From positions 111,669,308-111,733,307 of the forward strand of contig CM036618.1 in the NCBI GenBank assembly GCA_020746105.1: 64,000 nucleotides of DNA, given 5' to 3'. The position numbers were made by a program, and so were the translations under genes. The notes below the pieces were generated by a model. It was not told the origin of the DNA and made no database searches. It saw only the letters and a list, made by a program, of their open reading frames with translations. Source of the DNA: Trogon surrucura (lineage: Eukaryota; Chordata; Aves; Trogoniformes; Trogonidae). This document shows positions 1-11,555 of the stretch, one piece after another. Numbering within the stretch: position 1 is the stretch's first letter; every line of letters begins with the position of its first letter.

Positions 1-174
1 AGATATGCCCCTGCTCAAGTGTGGCAGGAATATCCCTCCTTGTGCAAATAAAAAAAACCCAAACAACTAATCAAATGCCTGCTAAACATCCAACGTCACA
101 CTATGCAATTTCCAAATCATCAAGCATTTACTCATAACAAAAGTCAGTTATTCTTGTATCCATTGTACTGTTAC
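1..174 (-). other. NRXN1: NRXN1 intron after the LNS2 exon (start only)
   Basis: Non-coding sequence 3' of the exon on the gene strand. A short A-run with CCC steps lies at about 48-66. I looked for the small splice site 2 cassette exon and saw nothing that encodes it here; it must lie beyond the left edge. Confidence 0.85.
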
Positions 175-177
175 CTG
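166..177 (-). promoter_or_regulatory. NRXN1: 5' splice site (donor) at splice site 2, with possible tandem donor
   Basis: On the minus strand the exon ends CAG and the intron begins GTAACA. The +5 base is C, not the usual G, so the donor is below consensus at that position. A second GT lies six bases further in (CA then GTACAA); using it would add two residues, Val-Thr, without shifting the frame. The protein family ends the exon at Gln, so the first GT is the expected site. Confidence 0.85.
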
Positions 178-476
178 ACGCAGATTCCTGGTTACTTTCA
201 CATCATGCCAGGCATTGTCATTAAATTTCCCATTCACAGGTTCCACCAGTGCTTCAAAGGCCCCTGAGCCCAAATTAATGACCAAGGAGACAGCTCCGTT
301 TTTCAGTGCAAGATTGACATAATCAGCCGATTTTCCTGTGTGAAGCATCAGTCCGTTCCTCTGAAGCGTTTTAAACGACAAAGTTATTTCATCACTGCTG
401 CTCTGTATGGGATTCTGAGATAAATCATAGCAGAAGTATTCTGATCCCTTGAATGTCGCAATATATTCTTCTTTTC
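175..476 (-). CDS. NRXN1: Neurexin-1 alpha internal exon, first half of LNS2 domain, ending at splice site 2
   Basis: Neurexin-1 is a presynaptic single-pass adhesion protein; its alpha form carries six LNS (laminin G-like) domains that bind neuroligins, LRRTMs, neurexophilin and other partners. The minus-strand frame reads [15 protein letters not shown] at its start and ends [13 protein letters not shown], which I recognise as the vertebrate NRXN1 LNS2 sequence with essentially no change. The exon starts with the last two bases of a split Gly codon (phase 1) and ends on a whole Gln codon (phase 0), 302 bases in all. Counting the split Gly as residue 1, Asp52 (in KSADY) and Leu69 (in VINL) fall at the spacing of the LNS2 calcium ligands known as D329 and L346 in rat; the third, Met414, would lie in a later exon. 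The next family residues, HSGIGHA, are the splice site 2 insert, so this is the exon just before it. NRXN2 and NRXN3 differ in wording, so the paralogue call is firm. Partial gene: other exons are outside the window. Confidence 0.96.
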
Positions 477-506
477 CTGACAAACAAAGGAGAGAAACAA
501 ATTAAT
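477..506 (-). promoter_or_regulatory. NRXN1: 3' splice site (acceptor) of the NRXN1 LNS2 exon
   Basis: Read on the minus strand, a pyrimidine-rich run (TTTGTTTCTCTCCTTTGTTT) leads to TCAG at 480-477, followed by the exon's first bases. A TTAAT at 501-506 is a reasonable branch point, about 25 bases upstream. Using this AG gives phase 1, matching a split Gly codon in the known protein. Confidence 0.9.
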
Positions 507-3500
507 GGCACATAATTAAAAGCAACTTATATTCATTATTTTTATAGCCAATTCAGTAGTATTACTGTAAGAACTGTATCAAAGAGTAATTCATTTAAAA
601 CACTTAAAATCCATGAAGAAAAAAAGATAACTGTAAGATTTACTGTGAACATATTTTAAACTATCATATTATGTATTTTAAATTATTTTATTACAGAACT
701 GTCATGATTATGATTAAGCTCAGAAAATACACTGCATCAGCAGTCACATCAATGTTATTTACACAATCTGATCTAGAACACCTGTAAATACATAACATTC
801 AAGCTGAACGTGCAAACCAAAGCATTGTTCTAGTCAAAACCCAGACCTTTTCATTGCAAACTCTCAGTAAAATCGTGGCATCTCAGAAAGAATCAACAAG
901 GTAGATATGGCAAAATGCTTTGGCCTAAGGTCTTGAATACACAAAAACTACAAGTCACTCAACTCAAGGATCCACCTCATTCAAACTTGCACATCTCACC
1001 ATGCTGGAGAGCGAGTTAACATGCATCAGTAAACTCTTGGGTTTTTCTGGGACGTACTTTCACTAGCCAGTATGTGCCATACAGGTTACTTTCTTAGTTT
1101 ATCCTGAAGATGACCAAGAAACACAAAAAGCAGAAGCTAAGCTTTCAATCTCATCAGAGAAGCAAATGTAACATATATGGAGATTATGTTTTCCCCTTGA
1201 GTCTTAGAGATGAACACGCTATGCTGACCTTCATACAACTCTAAACCCTGTGCACTTGTACTGCTTAAGTCAGGCTTTATTTGCTTAGCTAATAGTAAGT
1301 GCTAGTAAAATTTCAATGGAAACCTGTACATGTTGATGCAGTGTAAAGACGAAGGTATGAAATGTAAGAATGTCAAATTTCATCACTCTTGAGAATAAAC
1401 TCAGTCTCCAGAACACAGCTGCATATATTAGTCTATGATGCCACCAGCACAAACCCCAAACCTACGTATAAATCTATAGATAAGGAAAATAACAACAGTG
1501 TGAATTTAAAAGAGACCAGTGGATGACTGAGCATGCAAAAAGCAAGAGTGAGAAGATATTTTTTTGAAGTCCCTGGGCATATCCGTCTTCTGTTGCTCCA
1601 TGTTATCTGCTTACAACCCCTCACAACAGATGATACATTAACACTGATGCTATATTTTTACAATGCTGCTTTTTAGGTAGCAGTGCATAGTAAGTTCAGA
1701 TAGTACTGCAAGGTAACTTCAGATAGGGCTCCAGATAGCAATTGCAATTTTGGCTTCACTTCACTTTGTAATAAGAATATAAATAAATATTGATCTGTAC
1801 TTATTTTGAAGTGCTGTGTCACAGATTTGATGCAGAATTCTTTGGATTATTTTCTTTTAGCAGGAATCAAATCATGCTACACTATTACATGTATGAAAAA
1901 AAACCCCAAAAAACCCAACCAAAACCCAAACATAAAGTGACTGTTTATCTAATATGTTTTAATTTTTATTTACCTAATGTGTTTATCTAATATGCCCAAA
2001 ACAGGCTTCAGCTGTATCTTGATCCAAGTGAAACAAATTTGAGTTTGTAGCTGGAAAGCTGGACTGCACAGCCTAAGCCTACGTTGTAAATAAACACTTC
2101 ATAAAACCTCCAAACACTTTAAAAAAAAAAAAAAAAAAGTGAAGATCACCTCTCTGAGCACACCTAAGGATGCTTCTTCCTGCTATCTGATAATAAACAC
2201 TTCTCACAAAATGCAAATGAAACCAAAAAAAACACCGGTCTCCAGTTTCAGATTGAGCAATGCTCCTCTATTATAACAAGCAGTTGATCACACACAGTAC
2301 ACGGATTGCTTCCCCTCTAGGCCATTCATCATACACAATAAATACGCAGTAGGAGCTAGGTATCATCATCATGTGCTTCATCCTAACCAGACTTCTGTTG
2401 TGATATTGAGAGAGCTGGTACCTCCATGGACAAACCCAATCACCTTTCTGGGAGGAACTCATTAATAGTCAGAATTATGAATATAGGTGGAGAAAAGCTA
2501 CAATCTACAACACAACAATCTTGAGATTCTTTAATTTTTTCTTAACACGAAATTCCATTCCGGACAAAAAATCAGGTTCTTGGAGGTGTTCTGACTAATC
2601 CTTACCGCAGAGAGAAAAGCAGTTAGAATTCTGATATTTTATCACCAGGCCACTTTTATCCAGCATAAATTTCTGACACTTCGGACAATCTTTGCTGAAT
2701 CTGACTGAGATATATGCTATATATAATGTGCATGACTGAGTTCAAAAATTAACCTATTTAATCTGCTCAAACGTCTTTATTTTTTACCTTAACATTACTG
2801 ACAAAGAAACAAGGAAATGCCAATTTCTCCTATTTATAATTACTTCCTCGCCTATCAGGAACAGCAGGTCAGGAGACACTGCAACTTGCACTAAAGACAC
2901 ACAGGAATTGCTGTACCCGTTCAGGTCTTAAACCTTCCAAATCAGTCCTGCGTGCAGAACGACATTACACTACGCTGTTAGCAACATGTCCTGGACCCTG
3001 ACATGCTTCAGTAGAGGAAAACCTTGGCTCATTCTGCATAAAGAATTTACAAACAACGCATTTTCTGGGTTTCCAGTGCACTAAGCAGTAGAGTGCCCAA
3101 ATACTATGCATCTCATTTAATGAATATTTAATAAAAGCAGAAAATGCTCAAGAGAAAATTTGGTATGGATGCTTACTGCAAAGGAATACTAAATCAGCAT
3201 GAATAACTGCAATGGACAAATGATAAAACTTAAGTGCAGCAACTTGGTACCTGTAGTTTTGTCCCATGTATTTAATGACTGTAACAGAAAAAGCTGAAAG
3301 GCACAAATCAACATGTAAAATATTTATGTATCATATTATGCTCTGTAAATTACTTCTGCAAAGTCAAGAGCATTTACATAGACTTGGAAATGCATAGGAG
3401 TGTAAATGCATGCCAGGCACACACTTTTTAATTTTTTCCTAAAGAACGGCCTGAAGAAATAAGCAGTAAAATTACAATCTTGGGCTTTTAAATAGAGCCA

Positions 3501-3532
3501 AAATTTATACAAATTTGAGAAAATCTTTAGGG
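507..3532. other. Unique AT-rich intron
   Basis: No gene or dated repeat seen. It holds an A/C-rich tract at about 1897-1932 (runs of A broken by CCC) and a run of A at 2121-2138. Open frames here are short and carry no recognised motif. Confidence 0.6.
1897..1932. repeat. A/C-rich low-complexity tract
   Basis: Runs of A alternate with CC or CCC (AAAACCCAAAC type). Similar tracts recur through the window on both strands, at about 17584-17622, 23538-23648, 24882-24921, 34615-34645, 44348-44412, 48053-48122, 50010-50071 and 60308-60390. Confidence 0.7.
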
Positions 3533-4378
3533 TTGGTTGACACCCACCTAGCTGCTTTCATTCCTTCTCAACAGGTCAGAGAAAGAAAACAAGATGAAAA
3601 AACTCATGGGTCAAGATATAGGGGAAGTCTCTTATCAATTACCATCACAGGCAGAACAAAGGTAACTTGGGGAAAACCAATTTATTGCCATTAACATAGT
3701 TCTGGATGCTGGGAACCTAAATTTAAAACACTTCCCTGCCTCTGCTTTTTTCCCAGGCTCAACTTCATTTCTATCACTCCTCCATTTCCAACTGCTCTAC
3801 CTCTCCCCACCCTTATTTGAGCAGCCGGCGACGGGGAATGGCAGCTGCAGTCAGCCCATAACATCTCTTCTCTGCAGCTCCTTCCTCCTCACACTTTTCC
3901 CCTGGTCCAGCATGGTCCTTCCCATGGGTACAGTCCTTCAGGATAAGCTTGCTCATGTGTGGGCTCTCCACAGGCCAGAGATCCTTCAGGAAATCTCCAA
4001 CTCCTTCATTGTAGGGCCCTCCATGGGCTGCAGTGTATCTACTCGCCATCCACGGTCTCCTCTCCACAGACTGCAGGAGAATCTCTGCCCTGGTGCCTAC
4101 AGGCATCTCTTCTTTCCTCTCCTCTCACCTTGGCGCTCACAGGGCTGTTTCTCACAGTTGGTTTTTTTTTTTTTCCTCTCTTCTCACTGCTGTTTTACTC
4201 TTTCTTTCTTACATTCTGCCAGAGATACTCCACTCATGGTGGAGGGGCTCAGCTGGATCCTGAGGTGGATCTGTTGGAACCAGCCACGTTAAACACGCGG
4301 TACCCCTGGCCTCTCCTCACAGAAGCTGCCCCCCCAGCACTCTGGTTCCCAACATCTCACCACAGACAGAAAGCATAG
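3533..4378 (-). mobile_element. Old diverged retroviral solo-LTR-like element, family B
   Basis: Segment by segment this matches the better-kept element at 56326-57493. Shared blocks include the ACTTGGGGAAA region (3663-3676), the GGGGAATGGCAGCTGCAGTCAG block (about 3833-3856), repeated CATGGGCTGCAG-like and CTTCAGGA modules, the GAGAATCTCTGCCC block near 4077 and CTCCTCACAGAAGCTGCCCCCC near 4313. Family B is assigned to the minus strand because reverse reading puts a polyadenylation signal late in the element: AATAAA is intact on the minus strand at 3686-3681. The ends are worn, so the borders are approximate. It is an old, non-coding copy; open frames across it are by chance. Confidence 0.7.
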
Positions 4379-7138
4379 AAAGTTTGAATCTGAATTTTTT
4401 GAGTCAAGTGATTTTAAGTTATGTTGAAACACTCATTTTTATTTTTTTTTTAAAAAACCTACTTGGTATGTATCAAAACCAGCATTTGTTTGAAAATTGA
4501 CCTTAAACCGGGAGAAAGAAAAAAAAAAAAAGCCCAAACTTAGCATAGCATTTTACTTCAGAAAAATACTTTGATTTAAAAACCTGTGGGAAAAAAACCC
4601 TTTGATTTCATACCTTTCCTGCTCAACTAACTTTTTGGCTTACACCTGACAAACTAGAAAGTGTCCATTATTTGCTTTTTTTTTTTGTTGTTGTGGGATG
4701 AGGTTTCACACATTCCATCTCCAGAGTTCATTGCAATGCTATGGCATAGACCCTGGCTGCAATGGCATTGCAAACCAGTACCAGCACTCCATCAGGGCAG
4801 GATGTTAATGTATTAAGAGCTCTGATGTTTACCAGGCAGGTCTCATCCATGCTTCAGATAACTGGGAGAGGTTCTAACTCGACAACAGCATGCTCATGGG
4901 CTGCAGAGTCAGGAGGTGAACCCTCCCTTCCACAAAACTCAAGACAACATCACCTTCCGAACCTTCAGTTATGCAACTATGGGCACCCTGACCAAATGGC
5001 ATCATTTCTGATCTGGATTGGCTCCACTTCATCCTTTTCCTTTGCTCTTTAAGGTTTTAGTAAGTACAGAACCCCTAAAAAGCTGTTGGAAGGCCAGCTC
5101 AGAGAAGCAGAAGGACAGCCAGGAGCTCATATGTCACATCTTGTGATTCCGAAAATCTCAAAATCTCATTTTTGAAGAGAAATCAAACTTCAACAATAGG
5201 TCCTCCAGGCAAGCTTCTGCAGCAGGTACGGCAGCAATTCCCTTTTTCTCAGTAGTTGCTACGTTTTCAATAAATCCTATCAAATAGAGATTTCTAATGT
5301 AAATGACTTTTAGGAAGCTAAGGTTGAAAACATGAAAATGATTCAACAATATTTCAATATATTAGGAAATTCACTTTTTGTATCCATCAATAGTTAAAAG
5401 AACTTCAATTTTTTTTCTGATGAGTTTCACCACCAGACAAGTCTGTCAGACAAAAGGTTACAGGACTTGACTGAGCAACTAATGAGAGAGCCTACATACT
5501 CAACTAGATAAGTCATTTCATTTTCCCATAGGTGCTGCCTGCTAAGAATTACTTCTCCACAAGAATTACTTTTGTCTCTGAAAAAACAGAGACATTTCTA
5601 GCAGACATACAGCAGGACCCCACATGCAAGTTAAAATGTTTCATCAATTTGACACAGAAAAAGCCACAAAGCAATACTGGTAGCCACCCTTGTGCTAAAT
5701 CTAATGCCAAGCAGATGTACTATTTTACTCTTGATATGAAAGTATGCATTTACAACAGATAGATTGAAAACATTATATAAGACATTCAATTGCTTTACAT
5801 AAAAAACATTATAATTTACTGCTAAGTTGCTGCATTTCATACCGCAGCATTCATTGATTTGAAAAGTGAATTAAGAAGAGATTTTATTAACAACCAATTG
5901 TGTATACTGCTTGTTGTTTGTTTATTTTTTCAAACTATCACTTAATGACACTTAGAGAAACCATTAAAAATGCATGGCAGTCATTCTAGCCAGTATGAAG
6001 TGTTGCACTTCATTTAATGACTAAAATATAATTACCTGCATTGAAAAGCACAAGATATGAGAGCACCAATAGCTGAATTTAACATGCTTTTGTTCTGAAT
6101 TTTGAGTACTGTATTTTATTGTATACTACCAGTTACAATCCTGAGCAATAGGATATGTCATAAATATAGAAAGACATGATGTGTTTGTGTCACAGAAAAG
6201 GTTCAGACAAGAAATATGTTTTATTCAAGCACCCGCTAGCGCAGAAAGGATGTTTTTCCTATTTTCTCACTTAGAATTTGCTCTAGTTCCCACTGAATTC
6301 AACAACAGTTTTAATATTCAGTTCTTTGTAGGCTCACTCACTTAGGGTCTGATCCAATGTTCAGAAAAAATACTTTCACAGGCCTTAGAAGATTTTACAA
6401 TCGTACATAATAATCCTGTGTTAACTTTTATAGCATACGTAGCCTCCTCCCTGGCAGTATTAAATCATAAAATAGGTCTGGCTGATACAATAATGATTTG
6501 CTCGTGTGCCCATGCCTGATTTAAATCAAATGCCTACAGCTGGATGCTCTGATCTTACTAAGTAGTAACAATAGTGGAGACCATACACTAGAGAAATAAA
6601 ATTGTCCAGAAGAAGTAAGTCAAAGATATTTGTTGATAGCTACAACGTTTCTTTGCAGGAGAAGAAACCAAAAGTCTAAAAATTAGTTTATTAAATTCCA
6701 AAGACCCATGTCACATGACAAAGCAATCTATTATTATACAGACAAAATGGAGTGCTGTCTATCTGCCTACCTACCAAAAGAACTATTTTCAAAGAGAAAA
6801 TAAGCTGATTCTGTGTGATACTGCAAGGACCAGTTCTCTCCTGCACAACCTTCAAAACAGGAAATATTGACTGAATAAGTGAATTACACCAAACTAGAGT
6901 CTAGTATATTCCCAGACACACTGTTTTGTACTTGGTTTTATGGCAATTTAAAATCCAAACACTCATCCATTACACCATCATCTTATTCATAAAGCCTTTT
7001 AGAAGATAACACAACCTAGGGAAAACTACACTGAAACAGCACATAGACAAAACCATTAACAAGCATGACTAATAGAATAAAACAAGGCAAGCAGATTGCT
7101 AGTTCTGTAGTAAATATCGAGAATCAGAATCTTTGCAG
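4379..7138. other. Unique AT-rich intron
   Basis: No gene or repeat family recognised. Short runs of A near 4511 and T near 4676. Open frames of up to 96 codons have no recognisable content. Confidence 0.6.
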
Positions 7139-7370
7139 TATCACAGACTGTCAGGGGTTGGAAGGGACCTCTGGAGACCATCTAGTCCAACCCCCTGCCA
7201 GAGCAGGATCACCTACAGTAGGTCACACAGAAAGGCGTCCAGGCGGGTTTTGAAAGCCTCCAGAGAAGGAGACTCCACAATCTCCCCTGGGCAGCCTGTT
7301 CCCATTACATACAAGGGAAATTCTCTCCCTGTAAGGTGTGTACCATGGAACCTAGAATGTTCTCAGGACA
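7139..7370 (-). mobile_element. CR1 LINE 3' end, minus strand, diverged at its inner end
   Basis: Begins with the reverse complement of the CR1 3' terminus and the hallmark GGTTGGAAGGGACCT, then TCTAGTCCAACCCCCTGCC, CACACAGAAAGGCGTCCAGGC and CTGGGCAGCCTGTTCC. From about 7300 the match weakens, with only a GGAACCT..ATGTTC echo near 7350. CR1 copies are usually cut at the 5' end, as here. Confidence 0.85.
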
Positions 7371-8620
7371 CATCACGCACAAGGCATCTCAGCATACAAC
7401 CCTTTTGGAAGACCAGATGCATCAACATATCACTCACTAGATCTTAAGACAAAAAAAAAACTGTAACACTATAGAGCATTTCTCCAAATTTTTAACCTGA
7501 ATTAGATCTTAATTTGTTTCCAGTTACATAAAGTAGGCTTACTGGATTGCACACATAAATGACTCATGCAGACCCTCAAAGAAGAAATAAAACTATTACT
7601 GTCTGCTTACCAAATTTAAGACTTAAGTAGGAAACCAATAAAAAAAGATGGATTTATGATAAAACCCAAGAAGTTAATTCAAGTAGAGTACAGGTAGTCT
7701 ACTTGACCAGAGTTGAATTTATTTTTTAACATACTGATAGTGTACAGCAACAACAGATTTTTGTTCCTATCTCACTCAAGCTCAGGTTTGGGGGTTTTTT
7801 AGAATAGAAGAACCTCTCATTCTTCCTTTCCTTTCTCACATTTTGTTCCTTTCCAGAACCTAATCTTCTTTCCCTCTGAACAGAAAATTCTAAGGGAACA
7901 ACTTGGGGAGACGACAAGATTCATGATTCCAGATCCATAAAAGAAAGAAAATCCTGTTTCTTTCCTTCTCTCACCCCTCCACGCACCCCCAACATCACGT
8001 AAATACAAATCCCTGGGTCCCTTTCCCATTAATACGGCATATGCTGAAAAGGATAAAACACGATGGAATAGATTCTCTAGCAGGAACTGAAATTGCTGTT
8101 CATGAGCACGTTATTTGTCAACATACCCAGAAATGCACTGCACATTCCATTGTTGAAGTAATTAAGCCAATTTTGAGTGAGAAACAAGACAAATTTTTAT
8201 TACACATAAATCAGCAAATGAAGTCGCACTCACAGGCTGTTATAAAAGCAAACAGCTACACTGTGAATGTGAACTTTTTGCATGAAAACAGCTGCTATTG
8301 TTACAGAAAGATGAAGATACAGTATCACAGAAACAGCAGTTACCAGCTCCAGAAGGCACTTAAAAATTAAAAGAAATAATAATAAAAAATTCAATTTTAG
8401 TGGTTACATTACATTACTTTCTTTCTCCTTTATTAGGGAAAAAGTCCATTATGAGATAATCACAGGTAGCTTAACATGAGTACAAAACACTTAAGACGCT
8501 GAGCAACTTATTCTGAAGTCAGGAATAACTTCTCCTTTTGCAGAATAATGCTGTACAAATGTCTGTGTTCCAAAGATTTGGGGAGCTGGTGAACCTTCCC
8601 GAGCTCTTCTCCAAGAGAAC
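7371..8620. other. Unique AT-rich intron
   Basis: No gene or repeat recognised. A 109-codon open frame on the plus strand at 8041-8370 has no recognised domain and biased, low-information content; I take it as chance. Confidence 0.55.
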
Positions 8621-9018
8621 ATCACAGAATCACAGAATGTTAGAGGTTGGAAGGGACCTCAAAGATCATCTGGTCCAACCCCCCCGCCAGAGCAGGGTCA
8701 CCTACAGTAGGTCACACAGAAACCCGTCCAGGCGGGTTTTGAATGTCTCCAGAGAAGGAGACTCCACAACCTCCCTGGGCAGCCTGTGCCAGGGCTCTGG
8801 TACCCTCACAGTAAATAAGTTTTTCCTCATATTCTTATGGAACCTCCTATGTTCCAGCTTCCACCCATTGCCCCCTGTCCTGTCAGTGGATGTCGCTGAA
8901 AAGAGCCTGGCTCCATCCTCCTGACACTCCCCCTTGACATATTTATAAACATTAATGAGGTCACCCCTCAGCCTCCTCTTCTCCAAGCTAAAGAGACCCA
9001 GCTCCTTCAGCCTTTGTT
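8621..9018 (-). mobile_element. CR1 LINE 3' end, minus strand
   Basis: Starts ATCACAGAATCACAGAATG, followed by GGTTGGAAGGGACCTCAAAG. On the minus strand it encodes the CR1 ORF2 C-terminus: [22 protein letters not shown] wording, [40 protein letters not shown]. The open frame is nearly whole over about 100 codons, so the copy is fairly young. It stops at CTCCTTCAGCCTTTG, where the 5' truncation lies. Confidence 0.93.
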
Positions 9019-9546
9019 CAGCCAACATGCTGAACTCAGAGATGACAAGGAAAGTAAGACTTCTGTTGGTTGTTCAAACCAATTAATTTGGGCTACCATA
9101 GTCTCTGTTTATACTATCCACACATGGTTTAATCTCAGAAAGACACAACACTTCAAATCCCAGGCAAAGTCTGCACTGCTTATATCTAGCTGTCCTGGTT
9201 TGAGCTAAACAGAAGCAATTCTGTTCAGTGATTTTTGCTTTTCAGCTCAGTTTCTTCTTAGACACTGCACTTTCCGAAGTTAGCAGCGTGTTTTTGCAGA
9301 CAGTGCCTGCTACGAGCAGTGATAACACCTGATGTTTACAGTCACTGCCTGGGACTGGGATGCAGAAAGGCTCTTGCTGATACTTATTTCCATAGTGACC
9401 AAGGCCACTGCTGGCTCTTGTGTGCCATGCTGGGGGTGCTGGGTAGTAAGAAAGGTCACAAGGAAGTAAAAGGTTGCACCTTTGGTAAGTAACAGACAGC
9501 ACAAGTGATAAATAAGAGTATTCCATTCCATATACATCATATTCAG

Positions 9547-9553
9547 TATAAAA
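9547..9553 (+). promoter_or_regulatory. LTR family A TATA box
   Basis: TATAAAA in the middle of the LTR. The matching place in the other copies reads TATAAA at 30002-30007 and TATAAAT at 38440-38446, so it is kept in all three. Confidence 0.6.
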
Positions 9554-9828
9554 CTGAGGGATCACTGGGGTTTGGCCCTTCTTTTTCTTCAATGGCTGGC
9601 ATTCTGGGAACACTCCATCCGATCTTCTGCTTTCAATCCTGATGATGAGTTCCTGAATCCAGCTCCCGTATCCAGCCCCCCTCTGCTGCTGAGGCTGGAA
9701 CTTCCCTGGTGCCACCTGCTCTGCAGCATCAGTGGAGATTGCTGAGAGGGGGATTCAGGTTTGGTGTTGGTTTTATATATATATATACACATATATGTAT
9801 GTAGTTCACTATTTTTATTTTCTCATTC

Positions 9829-9834
9829 ATTAAA
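9829..9834 (+). terminator. LTR family A polyadenylation signal (ATTAAA)
   Basis: ATTAAA just before AGCTGTT; repeated at 30273-30278 and 38706-38711. It marks the R-U5 side of the LTR and fixes its orientation. Confidence 0.6.
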
Positions 9835-9962
9835 GCTGTTTAAATTTTCTTTTTCCAACCCTTAAGTCTCTCTGCCTAATTTCCCTTTCCGTTTGGGGAG
9901 GGAGAGGGGGTTAGACGGCACCTACCAGCATTTAGTGGTTGGCCCAGCCCTAACCCTCAACA

Positions 9963-11465
9963 CCAACATTTGAATAGAATTAATATACATCTAAGTAAAC
10001 TGAAGTGCAAAGTTTACTGATAGCATCTGATAGCAAGAATTTAACAGCTTAAATGATACAAAGTCATGCATAATATGCTGCGGGAGCAGAGGAGAAATCT
10101 CGGAAAAGCTTTTACTAACTTCTGTTTATTTTACTTACAATTGTTAAATCACTTGCCCATTACAAGTTCGAGCTTGTGCAATGTAAGCCTCTTATCCCTC
10201 CTCTCCATCTCAGATTAGAACAAAATGATGACAGTTGCCACTCATGATGAATGACTTACAGGGAACGCTAGGTAAGTGAAAAATTACTCCATTTCTCTAA
10301 AAAGCAATTTTAATTAATTCCTAAAATGGCTAGGACCATACAATTTCCTCATTCATTTTCATCTCCTTTTATTTAATCACACAGAAAATGCACTTCAAAA
10401 GTAAACTTGCAGTTGGGGAAGAAGGGTAAATTGAGCAAGAGTTTTTAGGAATGATATCATGTTATGGTACATTAAATACTAAATTGCTAGAAGGTGAGTA
10501 AGTGGATCATCTTCCTGACAACAGCCTTGTCATTAAAAAGTAGATTAGAGAGTCCTGTAGTTTATAACATAGGGGTAATGTTTCTCATATAATCACTCAA
10601 AACCCCAAGTTTGACACTAATTTTAAAGGCATTCAAATTAAGAATAAACTGCAAAATGTCAAATATATGTAGCACTCTTACATCCACAGAAGAAGCAAGT
10701 TTTACTCAACATTACTTTTGCCTTAAATCTAAATGAGGGACTTTGATGAGAAGTTGGAAAAGCAGGCTAGCATTATGCTGACAAACACAGGTTTCAGTTC
10801 CTTCACCAAGGTAATAACTGTGCTGGACACTGACCAAAAGCCTTTTCCAGGACTCAAGGTTTCCCCTGACCTTGCAGCTAAACTGCTAAATGCAGATTTT
10901 CAGCTTTCAAAGGATCACAAGCACAGGAGCCTTCTATACCAAATTGCTTACGTATAGTAGAGGTGGTAGAAAAACTGACATTACAATAGTAAAAATAATG
11001 TTTTTATTGCAAGATGCATTGCAAATGAGAGAATATGGTAGAAAACAGTCCCAAACTAATATTACATGAATTTATCATAACATATAGAGTAACTAGTTAC
11101 ACAATCTGATAAAGAACATTTTCAATGTTAATAACAAACTTCTGAAAGAAGGTGAGTTGAACCTTAAATAACTGAACAGTTCTCTTGTGGCACCACTCAG
11201 CACTAGTGGATTAGTGCAGTATGTCCTGGGGTTTGGATGCAATAAAAAAAACAACAAGCAATTTTCTGGTCCTAATTAACTCCCGTCAAAAGAAGCCCTG
11301 CGCAACAGTAAGTTTCCCAGAGATGCAGAGGGAAGGCCACTGCAATGGTATTGTGCATAATGAGCCATTTTTTAAAAACCATTTTTTTTAGTATTAGGGA
11401 TCTACTACAGGAATATGCAGCATTTGTCTCAGTAAGAAGGGCCACAGCAATGACATGTGATGATG
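9963..11465. other. Unique AT-rich intron
   Basis: No gene or repeat recognised. A 74-codon open frame at 10733-10957 on the plus strand reads somewhat protein-like but matches no family I know and is unsupported by splice sites or neighbours. Confidence 0.55.
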
Positions 11466-11555
11466 GGACAGGGTTTAGTGGTGTTGACAGGGCTAGGACA
11501 AAGGTTGGACACAATCTTGAAGGTCTCTTCCACCCAAAACTGTTCTATGATTTGG
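11466..11555 (+). mobile_element. Short old CR1 LINE 3' tail, plus strand
   Basis: The stretch TTTAGTGGTGTTGACAGGG ... GGTTGGACACAATCTTGAAGGTCTCTTCCACCC ... TTCTATGATT carries the CR1 3' end in the older wording (TTGAAGGTC, not TTTAAGGTCC). It is less than 100 bases long and diverged. Confidence 0.75.

Larger units (their letters stand above)
9191..9962 (+). mobile_element. Retroviral solo-LTR-like element, family A, copy 1
   Basis: Begins TGTCCTGGTTTGAGC and ends CCCTCAACA, so it has TG..CA ends. Two more copies lie at 29648-30412 and 38095-38846, all about 750-770 bases. A TATAAAA at 9547-9553 and an ATTAAA at 9829-9834, followed by a T-rich stretch, give a U3-R-U5 layout on the plus strand, opposite to NRXN1. 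Flanks are CTAGC and CCAAC, a poor match for a target duplication. No gag, pol or env sequence is attached. I know the type from bird genomes but cannot name the family or class with certainty. Confidence 0.8.

Noticed and set aside
9242..9715. 157-codon minus-strand frame, echoed at 29712-30125
   Set aside because: Both are antisense frames through family A LTR copies; similarity between them comes from the repeat, not from a gene family.
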